Shown here piece after piece: positions 42,605 through 51,043 of a stretch of 64,000 nucleotides of DNA. The stretch is from Streptosporangium lutulentum (GTDB lineage: Bacteria; Actinomycetota; Actinomycetes; Streptosporangiales; Streptosporangiaceae): contig NZ_JAUSQU010000001.1 in NCBI RefSeq assembly GCF_030811455.1, forward strand, positions 1,674,001 through 1,738,000. Reading direction: 5' to 3'. A program made the translations under genes and the position numbers. Positions within the stretch are counted from its first letter, which is position 1. The number at the start of each line of letters is the position of its first letter. Under the pieces are notes generated by a model. It was not told where the DNA came from. It was given only the letters and a program-made list of their open reading frames with translations, and made no database searches.

Positions 42605-42779
42605 ATGCCGGACGCCTGGGAATGGGACGAGTCCCTCTTCGCGAGAACGGCTCAGCACTACGAACGGGGAAGGCTGCCCTACGCGCCGGGACTGCGCGCT
42701 GCTGGCCGAGGCCGCGCCTCGCGGACGCTTCGCCGAGCACGTGCCGGACACCGAACTCGTGGTCTGGCGGCGGCCGTGA
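42605..42779 (+). pseudogene. Methyltransferase remnant with internal deletion
   Basis: Starts MPDAWEWDESLFARTAQHYERGRLPYAPGL, the N-terminus of a class I SAM methyltransferase group, and then in a shifted frame reads LLAEAAPRGRFAEHVPDTELVVWRRP, which resembles the C-terminus of the same group. The SAM-binding core (DxGxGxG) is missing altogether. A single deletion of several hundred bases explains the structure. 42780-42899 has nothing further. Confidence 0.6.
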
Positions 42780-42899
42780 ACCCGTGACGCGCCCACGCGG
42801 CCCCCGCACCGTCGCGGCCGACGGGTGGTGAACCGGGTCCGGTCCACCACCCGCCGCCGTTTCCCCGGCGGAAAACGTCCGGAAAGCCCGGCCGTCGTC

Positions 42900-44849
42900 T
42901 CAGCTCGAGTAGGCCTCCAGTTCGAAGATCCGCGCGGCGGTGTCGCTGTCACTGGTCGGTGTGAGCACGTTGACGCGCACGTACCGGGCGGTGACGGGGG
43001 TGATGGTGTGGGTGGTGACGTCGGCGGTGTTGCCCCGGGCGGACACGACGTTGCTCCAGGTGGTGCCGTTGGTGCTGACCTGGATGTCGAAGTCGCGGGT
43101 GTTCCAGCTCGGCTTCTCGCCGCCCGCCCCGGAGTGGCGCACCACGAGGCGTCCCACCTGCGCGTCGGACTGCAGGTCGACCTGGAGCCACTTGCCGGCG
43201 CCCAGCGCGCACCACTTGTCGGAGTTGCCGGCCGTCCAGCTGCCGTTGACGGCCTTGGCGGGAGCCTCGGAGGCCGCGCACTGGCTGCCGGCGGTGGCGG
43301 GCTTGTTCAGCGCCAGATTGGTTCCGCTCGCCACCTGGGGTGTGTAGAGGCGGATGTCCGTCAGGCTCGCGCTGCCCTCGTAGACGTTGGTGTAGAGGTC
43401 GCCGATCACGAAGTAGTCGGGATACTGCGAGCCGGCCGGCCACTGGTTCGGCCAGGACGCGCTGCCGTTCACGTCGTTCTGGACGAGGGTGGCGTTGTAG
43501 CGGCCGTCGTACTCGCCGGGCTTGACGTTGTAGTGCCAGATCGGGGCGTTGCCGACGATGAAGGGGCGGTGGAAGCGGAGCGTCTTCTGCCCGACGCGGG
43601 CGAAGTTTCCGCTGGCCTCAAGGGTGTAACCGGTGGCGTCACGCTCGATGGCGAAGGTGTAGAACTGATTCGGCATCAGCTCGGGCTGCAGCTCGGCCGC
43701 CGACGACAGCTGCTGCTCCGCGACGCCGCCGGAGCAGCTCGTCATGAACCACTGCGAGTTGCCGGCGAGACCGCCGGGCCCGGGGTTCCAGTTGGGCAGG
43801 CCGCTGATCCACATGTTGACCGTGTTGAAGTTGCCGTCGCGGTAGTTGTAGTACTGGTTGGTGGTGGAGTTGCAGACCCGCCCGCCGGTGCCGGTGCCGA
43901 CCCGGTCGGGGTGCTGGGAGAAGGAGTCCATCAGCACCTTGCGGCGGTAGTGCCAGAAGTGGTTGTTACGCGGGGCGGGGTTGGCGAAGTCCACGATCGA
44001 CATGAAGTGGAAGCCGTTGTAGCCGTAGGGGCCCGACCGCACGTCCTGCCACTCGCAGTAGGGCGCGGCGGCGTTCCCGCTCCAGCCGGGGCTCCTGGAA
44101 CCCTCACCCCAGGGGTGCTGCGTCTTGCACCCCTGGGTGCCGTAGCCGTTGACCTTGCCGTTGTACTCGATCGAGCCGTTCCGCTTGCCGCCGAAGTCGA
44201 TGGTCTTGAGCTTGTACTCGACGCGGTACCGGTCGGGAAGCTTGTTCGTCGGCCGGAAGATCGCCCCGCCGGTGTGGTCGGGCACGTTCAGCACCGCCGC
44301 GTTCGCGCCGCCCACCGACGCGGTGGTGATCGACGGCGGCGACTCGATGACGCCGTCCTTGTTCCAGTCGCGGGCCGAGAGCGAGGCCGTCAGCCAGCCG
44401 CCCTGGCCGACCGGGAACTCCTTGCGGTAGGTGGCGAAGGAGTTGAAGGCGGTGGTCCACGGGGTCCCGTAGTCGTTGCGGTACCACAGCCCGGCATCAT
44501 CCATGATCGTGTCGAACGGGTTGGCGTAGGTCTCCTTGACCCACGGCGCCGCCGCCCCGGTCAGCGGCGCCGAGAAGTCCTCGGAGTGGACCAGGGTCCA
44601 GCCGGGCCGGGTGGGGTCGTCGGCGGCCGCGGCGCCCTTGGCGGACGTCACCGTCGCGGTGAACCCGGCGTCCGCCGCCCCCGCCGTGACGCCGGAGCCC
44701 CCGGCGGCTGTGGCGGCTTCGGCGGTCGCCGCGCCCGCCGCGTCCGTAATGGGGGAGGCGGAGGCGGCGAACGAGGCGAGTGCGACGACGGTTGAGGTGA
44801 TCGTGGCGAGAGTCGCCGTGCGCGCGACTCTTCTGGCATTCCTTTGCAT
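42900..44849 (-). CDS. Secreted lectin/glucanase-like protein with C-terminal F5/8C domain
   Basis: 649 residues. Signal peptide of about 32 residues, a Thr/Ala/Gly-rich stretch, then a large concanavalin-type region (WTLVHSEDFSAPLTG, GGAIFRPTNKLPDRYRVEYKLKTIDFGGKRNGSIEY) and a C-terminal discoidin/F5/8C carbohydrate-binding domain (TNLALNKPATAGSQ...KWLQVDLQSDAQVGRLVVRHSG). No GH16 ExDxxE catalytic motif was seen, so it may bind rather than cleave polysaccharide. ATG at 44849 fits the signal peptide. It follows the CUT2 operon by 62 bp and may be co-transcribed. Confidence 0.78.
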   Translation of the reverse strand: MQRNARRVARTATLATITSTVVALASFAASASPITDAAGAATAEAATAAGGSGVTAGAADAGFTATVTSAKGAAAADDPTRPGWTLVHSEDFSAPLTGAAAPWVKETYANPFDTIMDDAGLWYRNDYGTPWTTAFNSFATYRKEFPVGQGGWLTASLSARDWNKDGVIESPPSITTASVGGANAAVLNVPDHTGGAIFRPTNKLPDRYRVEYKLKTIDFGGKRNGSIEYNGKVNGYGTQGCKTQHPWGEGSRSPGWSGNAAAPYCEWQDVRSGPYGYNGFHFMSIVDFANPAPRNNHFWHYRRKVLMDSFSQHPDRVGTGTGGRVCNSTTNQYYNYRDGNFNTVNMWISGLPNWNPGPGGLAGNSQWFMTSCSGGVAEQQLSSAAELQPELMPNQFYTFAIERDATGYTLEASGNFARVGQKTLRFHRPFIVGNAPIWHYNVKPGEYDGRYNATLVQNDVNGSASWPNQWPAGSQYPDYFVIGDLYTNVYEGSASLTDIRLYTPQVASGTNLALNKPATAGSQCAASEAPAKAVNGSWTAGNSDKWCALGAGKWLQVDLQSDAQVGRLVVRHSGAGGEKPSWNTRDFDIQVSTNGTTWSNVVSARGNTADVTTHTITPVTARYVRVNVLTPTSDSDTAARIFELEAYSS

Positions 44850-44911
44850 GGATACGCCCTTCACTCGTGTGACGTGAGCTGCCCGCCGTTGGGTGGCCGT
44901 CCGCCGGTGGC

Positions 44912-45904
44912 TCAGAATCCGCCGTCGGGGTCGAGGTACTTGGCCGCGTTCTCCTTGGTGACCTGCGGGGAGGGCACCACGGTGTCCTTCTCGACCGTGG
45001 CGCCGCCGAGGATCTCGACCGCGCGGTCCAGTCCCAGGCTGCCGATGTCGTCCGCGTCGTTCAGGCCGGTCACCATGTAGTTGGTGCCGTCGAGGATCGC
45101 CTTGAGCGCTTCGGCCTGCCCGTCGACACCGGCGATGATGATCTGCTTCGACTTTCCGGCGTCGGCGATGGCCCTCTGCGCGCCCAGGCACATCGCGTCG
45201 TTCTCGCAGAACACGGCGGCGAGGTCGGGGTTGGTCGCCAGCAGGCTCTCCATCACGGTCAGCCCGCCGTCGGAGCCCCAGTTGCCGAAGTCGGGGGCCT
45301 CGACGAGCGTGATGCCCTTGGCGGTCGAGAGCACCGACTTCACGCCGTCGGTGCGGGCCAGGCCGATGCTGTTGTCGGCGGGGCCGCCCTTGATGATGCC
45401 GACCTTGCCTCCGTCGGGCAGCTTCCCGGCGAGGAACTGGCCGTTCTGCACGCCGATCGCCTTGTTGTCCGGGCCGATCCAGCTGGTGTACTCCCCGGTC
45501 TGGAACTTGCGGTCGACGAGGACCACCGGCTTGCCCGCCGCCTTGATCGAGTTGAGCGCCGCGGGCGCGGACTCGAGCGGGCCGCCGGAGATGATGACGG
45601 CGTCGACGTTCTTGCTCAGCAGGTCCTCGACGTTGGAGGCGAGCTTGGCGGCGTCGCCGTTCGCGTCGGTGCTGATGATCTCGACGTTGCCCTTCTCCTT
45701 GGCCTGGGCGGCGATCGCCTTGTCCATGCCGCTGAAGTAGGGGCCGCCCAGCGTGAAGTTCGCGACGCCGATCGTGTAGGAGCCGTCACCGGAGGCGGTG
45801 GCGCCCGTGGTGCCGGCGGGCGCCTCCGCGGCGGACGAGCAGGCGTTCAGACCGGCGGCGAGGGCGCCGGCGGCCAGCAGGATGCCGAACTTCTTCGCGT
45901 TCAT
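44912..45904 (-). CDS. CUT2 sugar ABC transporter substrate-binding lipoprotein
   Basis: 330 residues, lipobox LNAC at residues 19-22. Ribose-binding-protein fold: YTIGVANFTLGGPYFSGMDKAI, VDAVIISGGPLESAPAALNSIKAAGKPVVLVDR, VFCENDAMCLGAQRAI and IIIAGVDGQAEALKAI. Third component of the minus-strand transporter; 61 bp behind the permease gene. Confidence 0.93.
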   Translation of the reverse strand: MNAKKFGILLAAGALAAGLNACSSAAEAPAGTTGATASGDGSYTIGVANFTLGGPYFSGMDKAIAAQAKEKGNVEIISTDANGDAAKLASNVEDLLSKNVDAVIISGGPLESAPAALNSIKAAGKPVVLVDRKFQTGEYTSWIGPDNKAIGVQNGQFLAGKLPDGGKVGIIKGGPADNSIGLARTDGVKSVLSTAKGITLVEAPDFGNWGSDGGLTVMESLLATNPDLAAVFCENDAMCLGAQRAIADAGKSKQIIIAGVDGQAEALKAILDGTNYMVTGLNDADDIGSLGLDRAVEILGGATVEKDTVVPSPQVTKENAAKYLDPDGGF

Positions 45905-45965
45905 AGAAGATCTCCCAGGGGGGTGGTGGTGAGGACGGAGGCCGGCGGACGGCTCGGCGGGCGCG

Positions 45966-46961
45966 TCACGTGCGGGCCCGGTTGGTGCGCTGGACGAGGA
46001 TGACGGCGATGATGATCAGTCCTTTGAGCACCTGTTGCCAGAAGCTCTGCACGCCGTAGAGGTTGAGCAGGTTGTTGATCAGGACGAGGACGAGCACGCC
46101 GCCGAAGGTGGCCTTCACGGATCCGCGCCCGCCCGCCAGGCTCGCCCCGCCGATCACGCACGCGGCGATCGCGTCGAGCTCGAACGCCACCCCGACGCTG
46201 GGCTGGGCGATGCCCACCCGGCTCGCGAGGATGACGCCGGCCAGACCGGCGCACGCGCCGCTGATCGCATAGGCGAGAATCACGTGCCTGCGCACGTTGA
46301 TGCCCGCGAGCCGTACGGTCTCGGCGTTGCCGCCGATCGCGACGATGGAGCGGCCCGCCGGGGTCCGGGTCAGGAAGACCCCGCCCACCAGGAAGACGAC
46401 CAGCATGATCACCGTGCTCAGCGGGATGGGGCCGATCATCGCCGAGCCGAGCGTGAGGAACGACTCGTCCTCGGGGGCGATGGGCACCTCGGAGTAGACG
46501 AACGCCAGACCCCTGACAGTGGTCAGCGCCGCCAGGGTCACCACGAACGGGGCCAGCCCGAACCGGGCGACCAGGGTGCCGTTGATCAGGCCGAACCCGA
46601 TGCCCGCCGCCAGGCCCGCCGCGATCGCCACCGGCAGCGGGAGACCCGAGACCAGGCCCGCGCTGAGGATGCCGGAGATGGCCACCACCGACCCGACCGA
46701 GAGGTCGATGCCGCCGGTGAGGATGACCACGAGCATGCCGAAGGCCAGCAGACCCGTGGTGACCATCTGCTTGAGCAGGTTGGTGAGGTTGGTCTGGGTG
46801 AGGAACGTGTCCGAGGTGGTCGCCGCGACCGCGACGAGCAGGACGACGAGCGCGACGAACGCGGCCGGGGCCGTGAGGTCGCGACCGCCGAGCACCAGCC
46901 GGGGAAGTCGCCCGGCACCGGAGGCGGCGGCCGGCACGGGCTTGATGAGCTGCCCGGTCAT
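45966..46961 (-). CDS. CUT2 sugar ABC transporter permease
   Basis: 331 residues, RbsC-like. Shows LTGGIDLSVGSVVAISG, IGGNAETVRLAGINVRRH and GGASLAGGRGSVKATFGG. ATG overlaps the ATPase stop (ATGA). Unlike the permease at 1356 it has an ordinary short N-terminus. Confidence 0.93.
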   Translation of the reverse strand: MTGQLIKPVPAAASGAGRLPRLVLGGRDLTAPAAFVALVVLLVAVAATTSDTFLTQTNLTNLLKQMVTTGLLAFGMLVVILTGGIDLSVGSVVAISGILSAGLVSGLPLPVAIAAGLAAGIGFGLINGTLVARFGLAPFVVTLAALTTVRGLAFVYSEVPIAPEDESFLTLGSAMIGPIPLSTVIMLVVFLVGGVFLTRTPAGRSIVAIGGNAETVRLAGINVRRHVILAYAISGACAGLAGVILASRVGIAQPSVGVAFELDAIAACVIGGASLAGGRGSVKATFGGVLVLVLINNLLNLYGVQSFWQQVLKGLIIIAVILVQRTNRART

Positions 46962-48445
46962 GCGGGGAGTCCAATCGAGTAGGCGAGGATCTCGTCCTCC
47001 GTGGTCTGGTCCGAGCGCAGGTCGCCGCTGAGCCGGCCCTGGTTCATCACCAGCACCCGGTCGGTCGCGCCGAGCACCTCGGTGAGATCCGAGGAGATGA
47101 GCAGGACGCTGAGCCCTTCGCGTGCGAGCTCGTCGATCATGCGATAGATGTCGACCCTGGTCGCCATGTCCACGCCGCGGGTCGGCTCGTCGAGGATGAG
47201 GACGCGCGGGCCGACCAGCAGCCACTTGGCCAGGACGGCCTTCTGCTGGTTGCCGCCGCTGAGGTTGACCACGGCCATCGAGGCGCAGTGCGCGGGCTGG
47301 ATGTTCAGCCTGTCGATCATCTCGGTGACGTCGCGGCGCCGGCGGGCGGTGTCGATGAACGGGCCCCGCCGGGTCGAGTGCAGCGTGGTGAGCGCGATGT
47401 TGTCCCGCACCGTCATGCCGAGCACCAGGCCGCTGCGCTTGCGATCCTCGGTGACGAGCGCGAGCCCGGCCGCGATGGCCTGGGCCGGCGTGCGGAAGTC
47501 GCCGCCGCCTCCCGGCAGGCGCACCTCGCCCGCGCCCGCGGGCTCGGCTCCGAAGACGCACCGGGCGAGCTCGCTGCGGCCCGACCCCACCAGGCCGAAC
47601 AGCCCGACGATCTCCCCGGCGTGCAGCGTGAACGAGATGTCCTCGAACTCGCCCTCGCGGGTGAGCCCGGTCACCGTGAGCCGGGCCTCGCCGCGTTCCG
47701 CGCGCCGGTCGGGATAGATCTGTTCGAGCCGGCGGCCCGCCATGAGGCGGATCAGCTCGTCCTCGCCGGTGCGGGCCGGCTCGGTGGTCTCGATCACCCG
47801 CCCGTCCTTGATCACGACGATCGAGGTGGCCAGGTCGAGGACCTCGGCGAGCCGGTGGGAGACGTAGATGATCAGGACCCCCTGCTCCTGCAGCCGCCTG
47901 ATCAGCGCGAACAGCGCGTCGAGGTCGCTTCCGGCCAGCACGGCCGAGGGCTCGTCGAGGATGAGGACGCGCGGGCGGCTCACCAGCGCCTTCGCGATCT
48001 CCACCATCTGCTGCCGGGCCACCGAGAGACGGCCCGCGAGGGTGCGCGGGTCGATCGCGCCGAAACCGGCCTCCTCCAGCAGCTCCCCGGCCCGCCTGTG
48101 CGCCGCCGGCCAGTCGATGAGACCGGCGCGGCGCGGGAAGTTGCCCATCAGCAGGTTCTCGGTGACCGAGAGCTGGGCCACCAGGGTCAGCTCCTGGTAG
48201 ACGGTGCGGACGCCCCGGGCGTGGGCGTCGTGCGGCGAGCGCAGGGTGACCCGCTCACCGTCCATCCACATCTCTCCCGCGCTCATGGGCAGCGCGCCGG
48301 AGAGAATCTTGATCAGGGTCGACTTGCCCGCCCCGTTCGCGCCGACCACGGCGAGCACCTCGCCGGGACGCCCCGCGAGGTCCACCCCGTGCAGCACCTC
48401 GACACCGCCGAAGTCCTTGCGGACGCCGCGCAGCTCAAGGCTCAT
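46958..48445 (-). CDS. CUT2 sugar ABC transporter ATP-binding protein
   Basis: 495 residues, two ABC domains. Domain 1: Walker A VVGANGAGKSTLIKIL, degenerate signature LSVARQQMVEIAKAL, Walker B VLILDEPSAVL. Domain 2: loop GLVGSGRSELARC, signature LSGGNQQKAVLAKWL, Walker B VLILDEPTRGVDMAT. It serves as an intact model for the frameshifted copy at the left edge. Start overlaps the aldehyde dehydrogenase stop (ATGA). Confidence 0.95.
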   Translation of the reverse strand: MSLELRGVRKDFGGVEVLHGVDLAGRPGEVLAVVGANGAGKSTLIKILSGALPMSAGEMWMDGERVTLRSPHDAHARGVRTVYQELTLVAQLSVTENLLMGNFPRRAGLIDWPAAHRRAGELLEEAGFGAIDPRTLAGRLSVARQQMVEIAKALVSRPRVLILDEPSAVLAGSDLDALFALIRRLQEQGVLIIYVSHRLAEVLDLATSIVVIKDGRVIETTEPARTGEDELIRLMAGRRLEQIYPDRRAERGEARLTVTGLTREGEFEDISFTLHAGEIVGLFGLVGSGRSELARCVFGAEPAGAGEVRLPGGGGDFRTPAQAIAAGLALVTEDRKRSGLVLGMTVRDNIALTTLHSTRRGPFIDTARRRRDVTEMIDRLNIQPAHCASMAVVNLSGGNQQKAVLAKWLLVGPRVLILDEPTRGVDMATRVDIYRMIDELAREGLSVLLISSDLTEVLGATDRVLVMNQGRLSGDLRSDQTTEDEILAYSIGLPA

Positions 48446-49854
48446 CCGAACGCCTCCATCACCACGATCGTCTTCTGGCGGGTGAGGTCCAGGACCGTCT
48501 CGTGCAGCCCCTCCCGGTATCCGCCGGTGTCCTTGGTGCCGCCGAACGGCAGGTTCTCGGCGCGCAGCGCGGTCGAGCCGTTGATGATCACTCCGCCGAC
48601 GTCGAGGCGGCGGGCGATGTCGAACGCCCGCGAGACGTCCCGCGTGAAGACCGCCGCCTGCAGGCCGTACGGGGACTCGTTGGCCATCCGCACCGCCTCC
48701 AGCGGGTCGGAGAACCGGGCGACCGGGGCCACCGGACCGAAGATCTCCTCGGCGAAGGCCGCGCTGGCGGTGGGGACGTCCACGAGCACGGCGGGGTCGA
48801 CGAACGCCCCGCGCCGCTCGCCGCCGGCGACCAGCCGGGCGCCGTCCTCGACGAGCCGGCCGATGGCGGCCACGACCTGCTCCGCGGCCTGCTCGGCGAT
48901 GAGGGGGCCCACGTCGGTGGACTCCCGCAGCTGGTCGCCGACGGTGAGCTTGGCGGTCTGCTCCAGCAGCGACTCGACGAAGGCGGCGTGCACGCCGTCC
49001 TGCACGTAGACCCGCTTTACCGCGCAGCAGATCTGCCCGTTGCCCCGGGCGAGGCGGCCGAGCACGACCGCGCGGGCGGCGTCGTCGACGTCGGCGTCGT
49101 CGCACACGATGAGCGCGTCGTTCCCGCCGAGTTCCAGAAGGACCTTCTTCAGGGTCTGTGACCCGAGCCGGGCGATCTCGCGTCCCGCCGCGGTGCTTCC
49201 GGTGAGGCTCACCGCGGCGATCCCCGGCAGCTCGGCCAGAGCCTGGGACACCGGGAGCCTTCCGGTGACGAGCTGGTGGGCGTGGCGCGGTGAGCCGGCC
49301 TGCTCGACGAGCTCCGCGACCCGGACCAGCGCGAGGGGGCAGCGCGAGGGCGGTTGCACGATGACGGCGTTGCCCGCCGCGAGGGCCGCGGCGGCCTTGT
49401 GGGCGTACAGCTCGACCGGGTAGTTGAAGGGGACCAGCGCCGCCACGACGCCGAGCGGCTCGCGCATCGTCACCGCGAGATGGCGTTCCAGACCGGGTAC
49501 GGCGTCGAGCGGGATCTGCCGCCCGAAGAGCCGGGTGGCCTCGCCCGCGTACCCCCGGAAGATGCGGATCGCGGCCGCGACCTCGCCTCGGGTCTGCGGC
49601 AGCGGCTTGCCGTTCTCGGCGGCGAGCAGCAGGGCGAGGCTCTCCTGCTCGATCTCGATCAGGTCGGACACGCGCCGTAACAGGTCCGCGCGCTCGTGGG
49701 CGGCCAGGGCCGCCATCGCCCGCTGCCCCTCCTGCGCGTCGGCGACGACCTCGGCGACCCGCTCCGCGGTGGCGGCTTCGACCTCTCCGAGCAACTCCCC
49801 GGTGCCGGGATTGTGGACGGTGATGATGGAACCAACTGGCGATGTGACGGACAT
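48442..49854 (-). CDS. NAD(P)-dependent aldehyde dehydrogenase
   Basis: 470 residues. VVAALVPFNYPVELYAHKAAAAL is the cofactor region, LLELGGNDALIVCDDAD contains the general-base Glu, and GNGQICCAVKRVYV the catalytic Cys (the first of CC, as in the lactaldehyde/succinate-semialdehyde group). Coupled to a sugar transporter and an IclR gene, it probably oxidises an aldehyde derived from the imported sugar. Confidence 0.92.
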   Translation of the reverse strand: MSVTSPVGSIITVHNPGTGELLGEVEAATAERVAEVVADAQEGQRAMAALAAHERADLLRRVSDLIEIEQESLALLLAAENGKPLPQTRGEVAAAIRIFRGYAGEATRLFGRQIPLDAVPGLERHLAVTMREPLGVVAALVPFNYPVELYAHKAAAALAAGNAVIVQPPSRCPLALVRVAELVEQAGSPRHAHQLVTGRLPVSQALAELPGIAAVSLTGSTAAGREIARLGSQTLKKVLLELGGNDALIVCDDADVDDAARAVVLGRLARGNGQICCAVKRVYVQDGVHAAFVESLLEQTAKLTVGDQLRESTDVGPLIAEQAAEQVVAAIGRLVEDGARLVAGGERRGAFVDPAVLVDVPTASAAFAEEIFGPVAPVARFSDPLEAVRMANESPYGLQAAVFTRDVSRAFDIARRLDVGGVIINGSTALRAENLPFGGTKDTGGYREGLHETVLDLTRQKTIVVMEAFG

Positions 49855-49906
49855 CCGCTCTTCACTCCTTGATGATTCGACTGCTGCGCCGGCAGGTGTT
49901 CGCGGC

Positions 49907-50695
49907 TCAGTGCGGGACGAACTCCCCGTTCCTGGGTGCGGTGTAGCCGATCCGGCGGCCGATGTCGGCCGCCATCGCGAGCGCGGTCGGCGCCAGGCGC
50001 CGGCAGTCCTCGACGCTGAACCGGTTGGCCGGCGCGGAGACGCTGAGCGCCCCCACCGGCTGGCCGGAGGTGTTCATGATCGGTAGCCCGACACAGCGCA
50101 CGCCCTCCTCGTTCTCCTCGTCGTCGATCGCGAAGCCCTGAGCCCGTACGACGGCGAGTTCGGCGAGCAGCGTGTCGCCGACGAGGGTCCGGGGCGTGTG
50201 CCGGTCGAGCGGGCGGGCGAGGATCTCGGCGCTGCGCCGTTCCTCCAGGAGGGCGAGAACGGCCTTGCCCATCGCCGTGCAGTGCATGGGCGCGCGGCTG
50301 CCGATCCGCGAGACCAGCCGGATGGACTTGGCGCTCTCGACCTTGTCCACGTAGACGATGTGGTCGCCGACGGGGATTCCGAGGTGCACGGTCTCGCCGC
50401 TGAGCTCGACCAGTTCCAGCAGGTACGGCCGGGCCGCGGCGCGAAGGTTGTCCTCTTCGAGGTACTGCCCGGCGAGGGTGATGAGGGTGACGCCGAGGTG
50501 GAAGGCGCCCGCCGGGTCACGGTCGAGGACGCCGAGTTCGAGGAGTGAGGTGGCGTATCGATGGGCCGTGCTGACGGCTACGCCCGCGCGGCCCGCGAGC
50601 TCGCCCAATGTGATACCGGTCCGGCCGGATTCGGATACCGCATCAATCAGCTCGAATGCCTTGTCAACGCTGGATGATTTTCTTCCGCTCTTCAT
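49907..50695 (-). CDS. IclR-family transcriptional regulator
   Basis: 262 residues. Winged HTH KAFELIDAVSESGRTGITLGELAGRAGVAVSTAHRYATSL, then an effector-binding domain (GETVHLGIPVGDHIVYVDKVESAKSIRLVSRIGSRAPMHCTAMGKAVLA). First gene of the operon with aldehyde dehydrogenase and the CUT2 transporter. A perfect palindrome covers its start codon, suggesting autoregulation. Confidence 0.94.
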   Translation of the reverse strand: MKSGRKSSSVDKAFELIDAVSESGRTGITLGELAGRAGVAVSTAHRYATSLLELGVLDRDPAGAFHLGVTLITLAGQYLEEDNLRAAARPYLLELVELSGETVHLGIPVGDHIVYVDKVESAKSIRLVSRIGSRAPMHCTAMGKAVLALLEERRSAEILARPLDRHTPRTLVGDTLLAELAVVRAQGFAIDDEENEEGVRCVGLPIMNTSGQPVGALSVSAPANRFSVEDCRRLAPTALAMAADIGRRIGYTAPRNGEFVPH

Positions 50696-50710
50696 TCGAG
50701 TTACTCGAAT
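50694..50710 (-). promoter_or_regulatory. 17-bp palindrome over the iclR start
   Basis: ATTCGAGT-t-ACTCGAAT, perfect 8-bp arms, overlapping the ATG of the IclR gene. Symmetry, length and place are those of an IclR-type autoregulatory operator. Confidence 0.6.
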
Positions 50711-51043
50711 CTATTTTCATTTATTTGTAAGATTTTTGCGATGTTTGCACTGAGGGGAGTCGCTGTCAACCCTTTTCTCACGGCAACTGTCATTGCGGAG
50801 TGAAATGTCGAATGTCCGTTTTATGGTTATTTGTCGGACTTAACCGTTTATGTGAATTTCGCTGGAGGGTTGTGAAGGCTGATCGTGACAAGACGGAAAC
50901 ATTAGCCCTGAGGCATTGACACTTTTGTATCAGACAGGCAAAGTTCCATCGAAGACGGCGAAAGCTCGGCGGCTTACGCTGTTTGTTAGTCAAAAGGTGC
51001 GGCGGCGCGCTCCTCTTTTCCAGGTGTATTGGAAGGAGCACGC
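50711..51043. other. Divergent intergenic region, unusually AT-rich
   Basis: Holds the iclR promoter on the minus strand and, on the plus strand, TTGACA at 50916-50921 with a weak -10 (CAAAGT, 50939-50944) that may drive the secreted-protein genes. The base composition (about half A+T) contrasts sharply with the flanks. No ORF with coding character. Confidence 0.45.

Noticed and set aside
42825..44795. 656-codon plus-strand ORF opposite the secreted lectin-like gene
   Set aside because: GC-rich antisense shadow; the minus strand has signal peptide, domain motifs and normal codon bias.
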